Source: Rhipidocladum racemiflorum (taxonomy: Eukaryota > Streptophyta > Magnoliopsida > Poales > Poaceae). From it: a stretch of 64,000 bases of DNA. This document shows, piece by piece, positions 44,562-55,830 of this stretch (positions are counted from its first letter, which is position 1; each line of letters begins with the position of its first letter). The stretch is from contig CM070585.1 of assembly GCA_036346355.1 (NCBI GenBank), positions 9,563,001 through 9,627,000 of the forward strand, in the 5' to 3' direction. The notes under the pieces are model-generated. The model did not search any database. It saw only the letters and a program-made list of their open reading frames with translations, and was not told the origin of the DNA. A program made the position numbers and the translations under genes.

Positions 44562-45052
44562 GGGCTGTTTTGGTTGCCTTCTCTCGCGAGCCTGGCCCGT
44601 TCGCCTTAGCCAGGCTGATGGGATACGAGATACACAGATGCAAAGACGGTGTTTGGTTGAGTGTTTAGTAAGCATATATTTTGAAATTTAAATATTTTAA
44701 AATTTATATAGCAAGTGTGGTCCAGTTTTATTCGAAAAAATGTCAGGAACCCATTTTTGAAATCGGTTTGGTAATCAGAGATGCTAATCAAAAGATATAA
44801 ACAAAAAAGAAAAAGAAAACTTTTACATACCCACGTGGCACCGCATGCATGGTTTGCCCCTTGCGCAGAACACGATGCTGCATCTAGAGATACGCTCATT
44901 TTCTACGTATCTCCAGAGCCAGGCTGCATGGAGAATCTTGCGTCCAGAAAGCTAGGCTCAAAACTAGATGCAAGCAACCAAACAAGAGAAAAAAGCAAAA
45001 TTTTACATCTGTAGATGCAAATTTTTGTGCATACAGGCAACCAAACAACCTA
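44562..45052. mobile_element. Tourist-like MITE
   Basis: TIRs GGGCTGTTTTGGTTGCC / GGCAACCAAACAACCTA match at about 12 of 17 positions and TAA flanks both sides (44559-44561 and 45053-45055). Inner blocks TTGGTTG(A) and CAACCAAAC also face each other. Confidence 0.6.
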
Positions 45053-45173
45053 TAAATGGAGTGCCTCGCGCCCGAATTAGGCCCCGCGGCGAAGCGGGCC
45101 ATACACGAAGGAGGATCAGATGCACCGCGGCGGAGTAATCTTCACAGTCGTGGGCCTCGGTGACGGAAATAAA

Positions 45174-45410
45174 TTCTATGGAGTCGTGCTGCACAAAGGG
45201 ACCTGTGCAGCACCACTTGGATGGGCGTCACGTGTTACGCCAGTGAATCTGCACCGTCTGCATGCAATTAATGGGTCAGTTAATTAATCCCCTTAATTAA
45301 TGCAATTAATCCCCTTATTTAATGCAACGGTGGAGATTCACTGGCGTAACACGTGGCGCACATCCAAGTGGTGCTGCACATGTCCCTTTGTGCAGCACGA
45401 CACCATAGAA
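45174..45410. mobile_element. Long-hairpin MITE, about 237 bp
   Basis: Inverted arms of about 85-90 bp pair almost completely. Both read TTCTATGG(A/T)GTCGTGCTG, CACAAAGGGAC, TGTGCAGCACCACTTGG, CACGTGTTACGCCAGTG and AATCT(G/C)CACCGT. The loop is an AT-rich TTAATTAA-type repeat. CCTCGGTGAC occurs 10 bases before the left arm (45155-45164) and directly after the right arm (45411-45420), a candidate 10-bp target duplication with 9 unexplained bases on the left. Confidence 0.85.
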
Positions 45411-45420
45411 CCTCGGTGAC

Positions 45421-46284
45421 CTCGTGTGAACTCCATCTTTCAAATTAGCCTTTGCACTCGTGGCCCTCGGTCCGTTTTTTTTTATGGCTGCGTGGCTTTG
45501 CCTGCCTTTGAGCAGCAAGTAAGATCCCATCCAAAAAATAAAGTGTGTCATATATGATGCGGCATAAAAAGGGTAACATCTATTGAGATATAATTGGGCT
45601 TTTGATCATGCTTGTTGATATATAATTGAACTCTATCGTTTTGTAGTCAAATCTGAATCTATCTCCAATAGGCTTCCACAATAAATATAGCACCCCATTG
45701 TACAGGAGAATCAATCAAATAAAAGATAAAAGACTTTTGCATTCCTATATCCTATGTGCTCTTTGTGATTATTCTAGTTATTTGATTGGTGCATCGTGAT
45801 TGATCTACAGAAATCGTCATCATTTTATAACGCGTTCTACAAAGTTGAATCCCTAGATCAATCTGAGTTCGATGCATGTCATTCTATATTATTTGCAAGT
45901 AGATCAATCTCATTTTCTTCATACTAATCATATATTAATCTATGGTTGATTTGTATGCTGCTCGTACAGGAGATTAACCTCATCAAAAGTAAAGAAGGAA
46001 GCCGCCCAGCGGTGCTCCAATCCAAGGCTGAAAGAAGGAACTCATGCAGCGTAAGCTACCACCGGAAGGTAGATGGGGCACGTGGTAGCTATCTACCATG
46101 CATCCACAGTCGTATCATCCGTTCTTGGTACTCTCCATTGACTTCTTGATCTATTCTCAACCCAAGAAATTGGAGCCCTTAATCGAGATTTGAAGCATCT
46201 TTGAGAGATTCGACGGAGTGGTTCGTTCCTCAGTTTTTGGTCCTAGCTCATAGGGAATTTTGGGCTTGGGAAGGCTTTCTGGAG
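45421..46284. other. Gene-free spacer
   Basis: It is AT-rich. Short open frames near 45946-46149 and 46201-46284 are not recognisable. The second runs in frame into the MUB fragment but does not look coding. Confidence 0.4.
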
Positions 46285-46441
46285 ATGTTTGACTTGCAGG
46301 AGCAGTTCGAGATCAAGTTTCGGCTGTCGGACGACACTAACATCAGGCTCAAGCGATACCTAGTGGCATCCACCATCATCACGCTCAAGGAGACCATTGT
46401 TGCCTAGTGGCCAACAAGGCCAAACAAGATTGTCTGCCAGT
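46285..46441 (+). pseudogene. Membrane-anchored ubiquitin-fold (MUB) gene fragment
   Basis: From an ATG at 46285 the frame reads EQFEIKFRLSDDTNIRLKRY and VASTIITLKETIVA, then TAG (46405-46407), then WP. This matches the first beta-hairpin and helix of MUB proteins, small ubiquitin-fold proteins with a C-terminal CaaX lipidation site that sit at the plasma membrane. The family there reads I(E/V)KFRL.DG.DI..., then TLKE.I.A(Q/R)WP. The TAG replaces the usual Q/R codon. After WP the sequence diverges, so the rest of the ubiquitin fold and the CaaX tail are missing. It is a partial gene copy, possibly carried by a transposon. Confidence 0.7.
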
Positions 46442-46860
46442 ATCAATCTATACTGTATCAATTTTTAACCGGTATCAAGCGATTAATCTTCCACAAGCCT
46501 AGCTATAAGTTAATCACATCTGAGCAGTTTTTAGTCCTATAGATTAATTTCCCAAATGACCTAAATTATTTGTTCTTAATCGTTGATTAGAGACTTGATT
46601 AATCTAATCAACAGAATAAGGGCTATGGCTACTGTACATGAAAAAAAGGGAATACGCACCGATGGCAGCGCACACCATAGCAAGCCGCACATGTGCCCAT
46701 GCCTACTGTGCGTCATGCTCGCAAAACTGTGCTGCGCCGCCGGTCATTGTACTCGCTGGCTATCACATCGCCGGCCGCCGAGCCCCCGTTGGGTGCCGTC
46801 GCGCCCTCGTAGGGCAACTTTGGGGCCCTTGCCCTCTGTGCCCGGGATAAGCCGCACCAT
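46442..46860. other. Gene-free spacer
   Basis: 46660-46860 is GC-richer with open frames but no recognisable product. It ends at the LTR boundary at 46861. Confidence 0.4.
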
Positions 46861-47107
46861 TGTAGGACCCGAAAGTAATACTTTTGAATCCTTTACGTAA
46901 AACACACTGATCCAGGATTAAGCTAGTGTATACAATGAATAAAGTTGATAACACAACATATCAAATATACCTTTATTCAAGAACTGACTTAATTTTTTAC
47001 AATAAGATTGGCTTGCAGGCCAAATAAAAAAGTAAAGTAGCAAAAATAAATTAAACTGAATTAAAACCCAATAGATTTATCACTAGCAATCGACTGGGAT
47101 ATCGGTC

Positions 47108-47155
47108 CTAGTTATCCTGGTCCTCACCATTGTAGGACTCATCATCTGAATCAAC
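47108..47155 (-). other. Acidic open frame in LTR, ending QDN-stop
   Basis: On the minus strand the frame reads VDSDDESYNGEDQDN then TAG. It is the counterpart of the acidic frames at 24350-24397 and 60743-60806 in the related LTRs. Whether it is ever translated is unknown. Confidence 0.5.
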
Positions 47156-47929
47156 AGAGTAAGCAAGTGTAAGTACAAAAGTACTTCGCAAATTATATAG
47201 GAGATGCAGTAATAATGTAAATGATACAATGGAAGGTTATATGGTTATTTTAGCATAAAGTAGCAAGTTCACAAATCTTCTAAGTAATTTTAAAAAAACA
47301 CAATTTTACTTAAATAGGAAAATTTCTATTTTTTAATCTTCTGGATTCAAAAATCACTCCTAGAATCAACTCAGGAATTCCTCCTAGAATTTAACCCAAA
47401 TTTACACGATGAACTCACTCCATCTCCACTGAGCACTTTCTCGAAACCATTTTTTTTTCAGAATCAATAAGATCTAATATGTGAAAGGCCAGCTCGGCAT
47501 AACCATGAACGCAGGTACAGCTAATCGATTAGTTTTACACTCTACAAAGGTTGTACACCTTTACCTACAAAACATGATTGTCTCTTTGTGCCAAAATACA
47601 CACTTCTTTTGGTGTGCGGTAGAGAAAATCACGACAAAGCCCCATATAAAACTCCATCCATGCAGTCATACCCGCTAAGATTTCACTGCTGAAAGGATCA
47701 TCCTAATTCAGAAACTCCCTCTTGAGCCAAGTGACAGCCTCACACTCACAACACTTCCCACCTAATGGCACGACTGTTCATAGTATGTTGCAGCTGGTCC
47801 ATTGAGCTGATGAGAAGCTATCGGGACTGAACTTCCGAATTCGATCCCTCTGTGTATAACCTCACTATTCTCGGATCAAGATGGTGCACACAGTAGAAAT
47901 AGTGATGATAACGCATCCATATCACGAAT

Positions 47930-50900
47930 CAAATAATATTAAAACTCAAATAAAACATACTAAACTTATGGTTAACGATTACAAATAAATAGTCACATGG
48001 CTTGAGTTCAATAAAGTAGCAGCGGAAATAAAATAAATAATAGCGAGATAAACCCATCCATGTGCCCAACAGGCAATCGACTGGGGTGCACATCCTAGAA
48101 TTTCGGATTTCCTTCGTCGAAACCACAAGCATAGTAGGGCTGGAAACGAGCCGAGCCGAGCCCGGATCGACTCGGCTCGGTGCGGCTCAGTGTAGTGGCG
48201 AGCTGAGCCAGGCTCGGCTCGGCCCTGAGGCGAGCCCAAAAAACCGGCTCGGCTCGGCTCGAGGTCGGCTCGCGAGCCGGCTCGTTGGCTCGCCGAGCCA
48301 GAACATTTTATCAGAAAATTAAATATTTATACAATAATTCATGTATTTGCAGTGAATAATATTAACTTACTAATTACTACTAAATAATAGTAGTTGCTTA
48401 GTTGCTCTCTATCACACTTTTAGGAAATGGAATTGTCTCAACATCATCTTCATCATCTTTTTTCCTAAAAATATAAATCATTAGTCATACTAAATTCCCT
48501 GCATGGGCTGGGCAGCCGAGCCGGCTCGGTGTTTTTACGAGCCTGAAAAACAGGCTCGGCTCGAGCTCGATCCGAGCCACGAGCCTGTGCGAGCCGAGCC
48601 AGGCTCGGGCGAGCCCGAGCCGAGCCACGAGCTTATTTTCCAGCCCTAAAGCATAGTACCCGTAGTCACCTTCTATTTCTGTACACTCATCAGTGGAAAG
48701 TTGGGAATATTGCAAGGGTGAGTACACAACTGTACTCGCAAGCCTTGAAAACTTAATGCATGATAACTATATGCAAGGCTTACAAATGAAGGCATAATAT
48801 GGCTCATTTAGCATAAAGAAATATTTAAATCTAAATACAATTAGTAATTTCATAAAGCATCATTTGACTAAATATAGTTGTAAGAATTTCCACTTGATAA
48901 GACACCTAAACATGTTCCAGCCACCTGACTAGCTCCAACCGCCAAACCACAACCTGAGAGTTCTATCCACTCACGGATTCCACTATCAACTAATAACCCG
49001 ATAGTTCCATCTGCTCACGGATTCCCAAATCATCATTTTCATTTTAGAGCAAAATCATAAAATCTGCAATGTGAAAGTGTACATTGCCTGCCCTTGAACG
49101 TGGGCACGACTACTTAAGTAGTTTTAACTCTACAGAGTGTGTACACCTTTACCCACAAGATATGATCGCCTCTTGTTGCCATGCACACTTCCTTTGGTGT
49201 GTGGCGAAGAGATCATGATAAGGCCCTTACAATGCATGAGCTCACTATTAACTTCGACCGCTAAGGTTCCACCGCTGATAGGGTTAGAAAGCGCAGTTCA
49301 GAAGCCCCCTCTTGCGCCTTGCAAGTGTATCCATCCGACACCACATTCCACCAAATGGCGAAGCCAATACTGAGACATAAATTACTTAGCCAGGTCGTAC
49401 CCATATAGACTTGCGGTTGTACGGTAGTGCTCGGTACAAAATAACACACACTTCGGTCCTTAATTGACTAGGGCAGATCATTCACTTTACCAAAGCATTC
49501 TCGTGCATCCAGCACCCACCAAACATCCATCCATCCTAGTCTAAACAATTTTTTCCACTTTATTTCATTTAAATAATAGCAGCAACACCAATTACCGCAA
49601 CTTCACAAAAGAGTTTAAACAATGTTTAAAACGATTCCCATAATGGCACAATACCGAAACGTTTAAGCTGGACTAAGCAATACTACCGTCATATGCTACA
49701 CTATTGGTTATCACCAAATAAACATAACTAATATCATATAAGGTGACAAAGGTTCATAATTATCAATGTCAAGGGGTCATAACAATTTCAGGAATTTAGC
49801 TAAACATTAATACCATATTTGAAATGCATTGCATAAAAATAAGCATGCATGATTCAAAACAACATATGCATTTTATAAATGTGGGATCAACATAGTCACG
49901 GAAGTCTTGCCTTCATTGCCTCCTTCTAATTCTACCTCTAACTGTTGAACTGGTTGAACTTCAGCGACGTTGTATACACGTGAAACGAGAACAAATAAAT
50001 AAAAGAAATACAAATAAAATTTAAAATAATGGTACTAGAAGATATAGCTTGAATTTACAATTTTTTAGAAACCGGAATCGCTCTAATCAGAGCTCGTATG
50101 AGGAAGAACGAGCTCTCAGAAGTTTTGAAATAAAAATAAAATAAAATCCCTAATTTCGCAGATTCTTTTTCTTCTGAAAAATTGGTTTATCGCATCACGA
50201 TGTTGTAAGCTAGGGTTTCAGGATCTAGGGCTGACGTACGCACTGACGTCATGGACAACGGGCGTTAGGGCTTACGTGCCGGCTGACTCAGGCGGCTGAT
50301 TCGGCGATGACATGGCTCGGTGACACGGACAGCTGACGCGGCCGCCACAAATCCAATTCGGCACCCAGGTGGTGCCAACGCGGCACGATGTGGCATGGAC
50401 ATGGCAGCCACGGGTCACAGGATTGGCGCCTCAGCTCTGATGACCAAAATCACGGTGGCGCTTCACCGGAGTCGTGGAAGGCAACACAGATTTCAGTGGA
50501 ATCAGACTGAATCAACTCGGTTTTTGGCTTGGATCTGGACGCGAAGGACTCCATGAATTCAAAGATGCACACGAGAGAGGCGATAATCCACCGAAGCGGT
50601 AGATCGGCGGTGGGAAAGGGCTTCGGCTACGGTGGCGCACTTCGATGAGCTCGAGCGATACAACGGAAGGTTCTGGGCGATGGCGAAGGCAGCTTTGGAA
50701 TCAGCGCGAGGAGGAGAACCTTGGATTGGGTGCATTATGGCTTTAATAGCCCAAAGAACGTGGTGCGAACGCAGGATGGACATGGACGGCATGGCGTGCT
50801 GCGATAGGACTCCAGCGGCGCTAGGGTTCGTGTGACGCGTGGGTCGGACGCGGGCCAACTGGATCAGAGTGAGCAGGCCGGCGGAGCGTGCCGAGGCGAG

Positions 50901-51160
50901 CTGGGGCGGACCGGGCCATGATGGTTTAGGCCCACGAGGCCTTAGGAAATTAAATTCATTTCCTAATTAATAAAATTCCAATAATTCAAATAAAGCCAAA
51001 TAGATCCAAATAAATAGCAAATAAATTCAGAAAAATCCCAAAAAATACAGAAAAATTGCTTGAAGCACAAGGAACATAATTAATTCAAAAAAAATGCAAA
51101 TTAAGCTTCAATTAATTCAGAAAAATCCAAATGGTTATTTTAAATTCTAAAATTTTTCTA
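47930..51160 (-). repeat. Inner gypsy-type LTR
   Basis: It shares with 60491-63866 and 46861-47900 the ordered landmarks TGGGCACGACTA, TTTTAACTCTACAGAG, CACAAGATATGAT, AGAAGCCCCCTCTTGCGCC and AGCCAGGTCGTACC. GC-rich sequence at 50250-50930 and AT-rich sequence at 50940-51160 correspond to the 5' third of the LTR. Terminal dinucleotides are not clear at either end. Confidence 0.6.
48135..48648. mobile_element. Non-autonomous hAT element with GAGCC palindrome arrays
   Basis: The 514-bp element has TIRs TAGGGCTGGAAA / TTTCCAGCCCTA and a perfect 8-bp duplication AAGCATAG (48127-48134 and 48649-48656). Both subterminal regions are arrays of GAGCCGAGC / GCTCGGCTC, so each end can fold on itself and on the other. 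It is inserted in the inner LTR. A related but decayed sequence lies at 59585-59990. Confidence 0.95.
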
Positions 51161-51170
51161 AAACTCAAAT

Positions 51171-51515
51171 TTTGGAATGATACAGAAGGAAACAAGACTC
51201 TTTCCCTTATCACTGTACTGAGTGATGTCCAGCTTATTTCCAAAATTCTTGAGCCAATCGTCTGCATCAAGAGGCTCTACACTACTAGAGTAGACTGGTG
51301 GCTGGGTTCTCAGGAATTCTGATAACCTGTTTGGCTAATGAGCATGGGTTGGTGTGCGGTAGCTTGAGCAGCTTAATTGTTGTTGATGGTCTGGGCCAAA
51401 AGTTGAATCAACTGATTCTGATTGGCCATTAGCTGTTGCCAATCATGTCCATTAGCTGGAGGAGGTGGCAGAGTTGATGCATTCATATTCTCTAGGGCGT
51501 TGTTAAGGTTGATCC
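51171..51515 (-). pseudogene. gypsy gag N-terminal relic
   Basis: From an ATG near 51504 the minus strand reads LPPPPANGHDWQQLMANQNQ and LIQLLAQTINNN, then a stop, then further gag-like sequence with another stop and a frameshift, then EPLDADDWLKNFGNKLD. This is the familiar start of plant gypsy capsid proteins, including the DA.DWL...E/NKL capsid motif. With at least two stops and a frameshift it is not functional. Confidence 0.8.
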
Positions 51516-52438
51516 CGCTACCGTATGAGTGAGAACGAGCTCTCGAAAGTTTGAAATAAAAGAAAATGAATAAATTTTAATTACTCAAATTATTCTCCTA
51601 TTGGAAATTCTAATTATTGCGCATTGATGACATCATTGACACGTTAGCAACTATTTTGATTTTGGCCAAATTATTTTACTAAATAAAATCGAATTATGAC
51701 GTCATGCTGACATCATAAATCAATTTACCTGAATTAAAAATGAATATGGAGTATCGCTATTTCACTGACAAGTGGGCCCACGGTCTATAGACTAGGTCTA
51801 CGAAATTGACATGTGGGCTCACACGCGACGGATGGAGCAGCTGCCACGCGGCATGATTTGGCCGATCGCATGGAGATCGAACGACTGAGGTGAGCGGGTG
51901 GCAGCGGTGATGGCGGAGTTCGGCTTGAACACTGTGAGTGACATGGCACAATCCTGAGCGTCAACGCGGTTACAATCCAACGATCCACAGCGCAAGAGCG
52001 ACGTGGCAAAAACTTGCCTGTCAGATCACAATCTAATGGTCAAAAATTGATCGAGTTAGGGTTTTCGCTACTGGGCTGCGGCGGTTGGGTTGTGGGCTGG
52101 GCTAGCATGGAAAATGGGCTGGGCCCAAATGGGTTTCAGCCCAACTTCTATTTAATCGATTTTCCAGTGTTTTACTAATTAAATTAATTCCAAAAATTCT
52201 AACAAACTCAGAAGAATAGCAAATAAATCTAAAAAATTATAGAAAAATTCTCAAGAATCATTTGAGAAATTTTAAACTCAATAAAATTATTTTCAACATA
52301 ATTTGAGTTATATTTTTCTCAAATAAAGTCTTTACTTAAATAAAAAATAAGAAGGAAAAAGTTTTTAAAGACTCCAAAAAAATCTCAAAAATTCAAAAAT
52401 AATTAATAAATCCAAAATTCAAAATATCAGGTGTTATA

Positions 52439-53691
52439 GCCAGGCACTATGCCATGTCGCACCCTACACTGCACCCCCACTGGATGCCACCCTACCGTGC
52501 GCCGCGCTGCCTCGCTACAACCTTGCTCTTGGCATGGGCCGCAGCTGTCGTTGCCACTAAGCGGAAAGCATCGCGCTAGCTGTGTGTGTTCTCATTGAGC
52601 CCGATGTTGCCATGATAAACCACCCAGCCGTCCTTCGCTGCTGCTCTTACTTAGCCAGCGCCGCGTCGCGACCTTGCTCCTACCGAGCCAGATTTGTGCC
52701 ACCTCCCGCGCCACGCACTGTGTTTTGTCCCCGTGCTATGCATTGCTGGGTGCACTGCATGATTGCCCCTAGAGTAACCCCGTCGACATGAACAGAGGAA
52801 AGCCAATGGGGCTGACACGTCAGCAACTCTCATAAAAACAGGCGTGCGGGAAGTGAGCACACACAAGTTCTGAAAAAAGCCAGCTTGAACCGTCAAAGCG
52901 ATAACCTCAGGCATCCCAAGCGTCAAGGAGCCTCCGCAACCATCAGCAATCAATGACTAGGCACAAGACAACGTCTCAATCTCCGTCAGGCCAAAGGGGA
53001 CGGGTCCCGCCACGCTTTGGGAAACATAACATAGTTTTAGTCATCGGAGCAAGCCCTCAACCGCGAGGGATTCCTGTCGTAGGGTATAGCATGAATCTCG
53101 GAGCAATCTGATGTTCCAAAAGTGTGTGTATATATAGGCATATATTTGCTAAACGGACTATTTTTTTTAATTATTTTTACTTGTGCCCATATGACACCAA
53201 AGTTTTGTAATTTGGACGGAATTGGGCCCTGGAAAAAGGCCTAAAGTTTTTCAATGGGCCCAATTAATTGTCTTTACTCGATGGGCCGTGGAGTGGTTGA
53301 CCGGTGGGTCAAGTGGCCTCAACCCACTGGTAATGGCCCATTGGCAGTGACAGTGAGACGCATCAGTAGGAAACGAGTTGTATGAGTGTATCAACTGTTC
53401 CGTTCACATGTCTAGCACGATTCAACTGTAACCACCAAACACAACCACATACAACGATATTGTCATATGCTCACATGTACGAATCAAAATGCCATGTAAT
53501 TTGGATATCCTAGCCAAATAAACAACGGAACAAATTAATCAACAAAAGAATGGTGAGTAGCTACGCGGCTACACCGGCCACATGCTCCGGAAACGACACA
53601 ATGGACGACAATAAAAAACTAGCTAGCAACCAATAGAAGGTAGCTAATCTAGTTCCCAAGTCCGTGTCACGATGTCACAGGTCGGCCTTAA
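52439..53691. other. Gene-free spacer and 3' flank of the small-protein gene
   Basis: 52440-52800 is GC-rich with open frames on both strands but no recognised product. 53100-53690 is lower in GC and probably includes the 3' untranslated region of the gene ending at 53692. Confidence 0.4.
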
Positions 53692-53960
53692 TCAATCCTT
53701 CTTCCGGTCGGCGGGCACAGGCGACTTCCTCCCGGCGACGGCGACGGGCGAGGGCTCCCCCCCGGGTGGCAGGTCGGAGAGCAGCGCGAGCGTGCTGTGA
53801 GCGCTGACGGACCCCGCCCGGCGGAGGCCGAGGCTCTTGGTCCTGGAGAAGACGGCGGACGACTGGGACAGGATGAGGTATACCAACGCCTGCACCAACA
53901 CGAACACCCCGACCTTGATCAGCTCTGCGTGACTGCGTGGCTCGCCACCTCCAACTCCAT
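53692..53960 (-). pseudogene. Small conserved membrane-type protein gene, frame broken by an 8-bp duplication
   Basis: An ATG at 53958-53960 starts MELEVASHA. The continuation AELIKVGVFVLVQALVYLIL, RTKSLGLRRAGSVSA and LLSDLPPGGEPSP then runs to a stop at 53692 in a different frame. The two parts are separated by a near-perfect 8-bp tandem duplication (CTGCGTGA / CTGCGTGG on the plus strand, about 53928-53943). Without one copy they would be in one frame. The product would be about 85 residues with one hydrophobic segment and a Ser/Pro/basic tail. I recognise it as a plant-specific family of unknown function. A TATA box remains about 130 bp upstream. A somatic, allelic or assembly artefact cannot be excluded. 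Confidence 0.6.
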
Positions 53961-54090
53961 GGTCACTACAGCTCTATACGTGTCGTCTCCTTCGCTGACT
54001 CGTGATCTCTGATCAAAACGAGACAATCTTCCGTGAGATTGACAGAGAAGAGTCGCTTCTTAATTTGGGAGCTGGGAGGCGAAGGGCGCT

Positions 54091-54101
54091 CGCTTTTATA
54101 G
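54091..54101 (-). promoter_or_regulatory. TATA box of the small-protein gene
   Basis: CTATAAAAGCG on the minus strand, in GC-rich surroundings, lies 130-140 bp upstream of the ATG at 53960. That spacing fits a plant core promoter with a leader of about 100 bases. Confidence 0.6.
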
Positions 54102-54675
54102 AGCAGGGGAGGCGATCGGGCCGCGCCGGTTTGACCGTGGTGGGGGCATGCGGAGGGTGCGGAGATGCTTCGTCCAGGCAGCCTTGCGGTGCGGTTCGGT
54201 GAAGGCGACGGCGACGGCGATTCGATCCACGGGCAGGTTGGAACCGTTCGACGTGCTCATGGCTGCGCGCGACACGCGCTGTCGAGTTGAGTCATGGGTG
54301 GATGGATGAGCTCATGGCTGATGCTGCTGGCTACGTAAGCCGCAGGATGTTTCGTGGTGTGCCGTGTCGCGGTCAACCCAACATTTAGGCTTAGAACTTG
54401 TCCTGTCCCTCGGGTTAGATTGGAAAAGCGAGTAATTGAGCCATTTTTCGCTGCTCGTCCAGTTAAGAATTACGGCATCTGGGACTGATGCGCTGAGCTG
54501 CCTTCTACCAGTGAGACAAGCCATTGCTTGATGAAAGGATACAGCCTAGGAAGGAGAACTTTCCGACTCGCTGCCGAGTCAGCTCGATCTCATCCAAAAC
54601 AGAGCGCAGGCTCGATGAAACCAAAGAACACACTTCTCAAACTCCAATTAGGAGGCTCCGATCCGGTAACAGCTA
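54102..54675. other. Upstream flank of the small-protein gene
   Basis: Moderate GC and no second gene seen. Promoter sequence is likely in the first few hundred bases. Confidence 0.4.
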
Positions 54676-54916
54676 CTATGTCCAGCAATTTCCCTTCATT
54701 CCATTCCCTTCCCTATATTCATTTCCCTTTATTTCCTACTATCTCCAACAGCATCCCCTCGAAGGGATTTCTATCTGGGATTGGAGAGAGAATCTATTTC
54801 TAAAGGGATTATCTCTCCGAATCCCTTCTGAAGGGAAGACTGAAGAGAATCCGCTAGAGCACTTGGGATCTGTTCGCGAAGGGATTTGAAGGCTGAAGAG
54901 AATCCGCTGGAGATAC
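54676..54916. mobile_element. MITE, AAGGGAATTC-type family, copy 2
   Basis: Inverted relative to 18951-19190. It shares TCCATTCCCTTCCC, TACTATCTCCAACAGCATCC and GAAGGGATTTGAA. The right end reads CCGCTGGAGATA, the inverse of TATCTCCAGC(A/G). A partial internal duplication (GAAGAGAATCCGCT(A/G)GAG) occurs near 54842 and 54896. Confidence 0.75.
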
Positions 54917-55830
54917 AGCTGTACGGTTCCGTCAAAATGACTTGGACTATAGAGTTTTAAACTACACGAGAAGCAACTAAGCGAATAGTAGTATTTACCA
55001 AAAGTCATCGCATAGTGATCGTAGTTCTTGTACTACTTTCTACTAAATAGTTGAGAGGAGTCCTTCTATGCTACTTTTAAAACCTCATTGGACTGTTGGA
55101 CATGGATGAAATGCAAGACGCGCTTTATTCAACGGAACAGAAACAATGATGTACGCTACTTCCATCAAAATGACTCGAGCGATTAGGTTTCAGGAAGGTA
55201 AAAGGGATTTACGGTATGACTAAGCTTGAAGAAGGAAAAACGCAAACAACAGCTCCAATTTACCTAGCATGCAAAGGCAATCACAGTCACTACTGGGAGT
55301 CTGGGACAACGTTGGCTGCCAACGAAGGTGTTTCTATGCTTCCTAAAGCATCGCAAATTCGCAATCGCTACTGGGAGAACGTTGGTTGCAAATGACACCC
55401 TTAATTTGCTTTGTGCCTTTTTCTCTTTTTCTTCAAGGGAACTGAAGCTCCTCCTCAATAGGGGCAGATGCAGCATTGGGGCCAGTTGGGTGCATGCCCG
55501 CTCAACATCATCGATCGGCAAAACACTAGGCTGGGGAAGTTTTTTTTTTTTTACCAAGTTGTAGGTGTCAGGTAATGTTCTGCCAACCTCGAAATCCTTT
55601 TTCACTCAGCGTTTATGTTACCTTTGTCAAGCGCTTGCATGTTACAAGTTCACCAATGGCTTCACCATTGTTTCCAGATTTAAGGATCTTGCAGCTGATC
55701 ATAACAGTTATATTTCTGTCTGTATATGCTCCACAAAGAGTTAACGATGGAATACACGATTAGACTATGATTTCGGTGAAATACACGGAGTCTGAGAATA
55801 GATCATACTAGTGCAGAAAGATGGCATACA
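54917..55830. other. Gene-free spacer / 3' flank of the RING gene
   Basis: A minus-strand open frame of 113 codons (55605-55264) has no recognisable domain and is not called. GTTGGCTGCCAACGAAGG and GTTGGTTGCAAATGA near 55310 and 55382 belong to a short direct repeat (ACTGGGAG...AACGTTGG). Confidence 0.4.

Larger units (their letters stand above)
46861..52438 (-). mobile_element. Rearranged gypsy-type LTR cluster with a gag relic
   Basis: 46861-47900 and about 51525-52438 look like the two ends of one minus-strand LTR (right end TGTAGGACCCG as read; left start TATAACACC..., decayed from TGTAACACC). Between them, about 47930-51160 is a second LTR of the same family, followed on the minus strand side by a gag fragment (51171-51515). 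Duplicated landmarks include ACCTTTACC(C/T)ACAA, CGCTAAG(G/A)TT(T/C)CACTGCTG and GAACGAGCTCTC. The flanks at 46856-46860 (ACCAT) and 52439-52443 (GCCAG) do not match. A hAT element (48135-48648) sits within. Confidence 0.65.

Noticed and set aside
50320..50858. Open frames in a GC-rich block
   Set aside because: The block is part of the gypsy-type LTR, as the matching position of the related LTR at 62460-62640 is also GC-rich and open.
46861..52438. Complete gypsy element with paired LTRs
   Set aside because: Only a gag fragment is present, the outer flanks do not match, and part of the outer LTR is missing.
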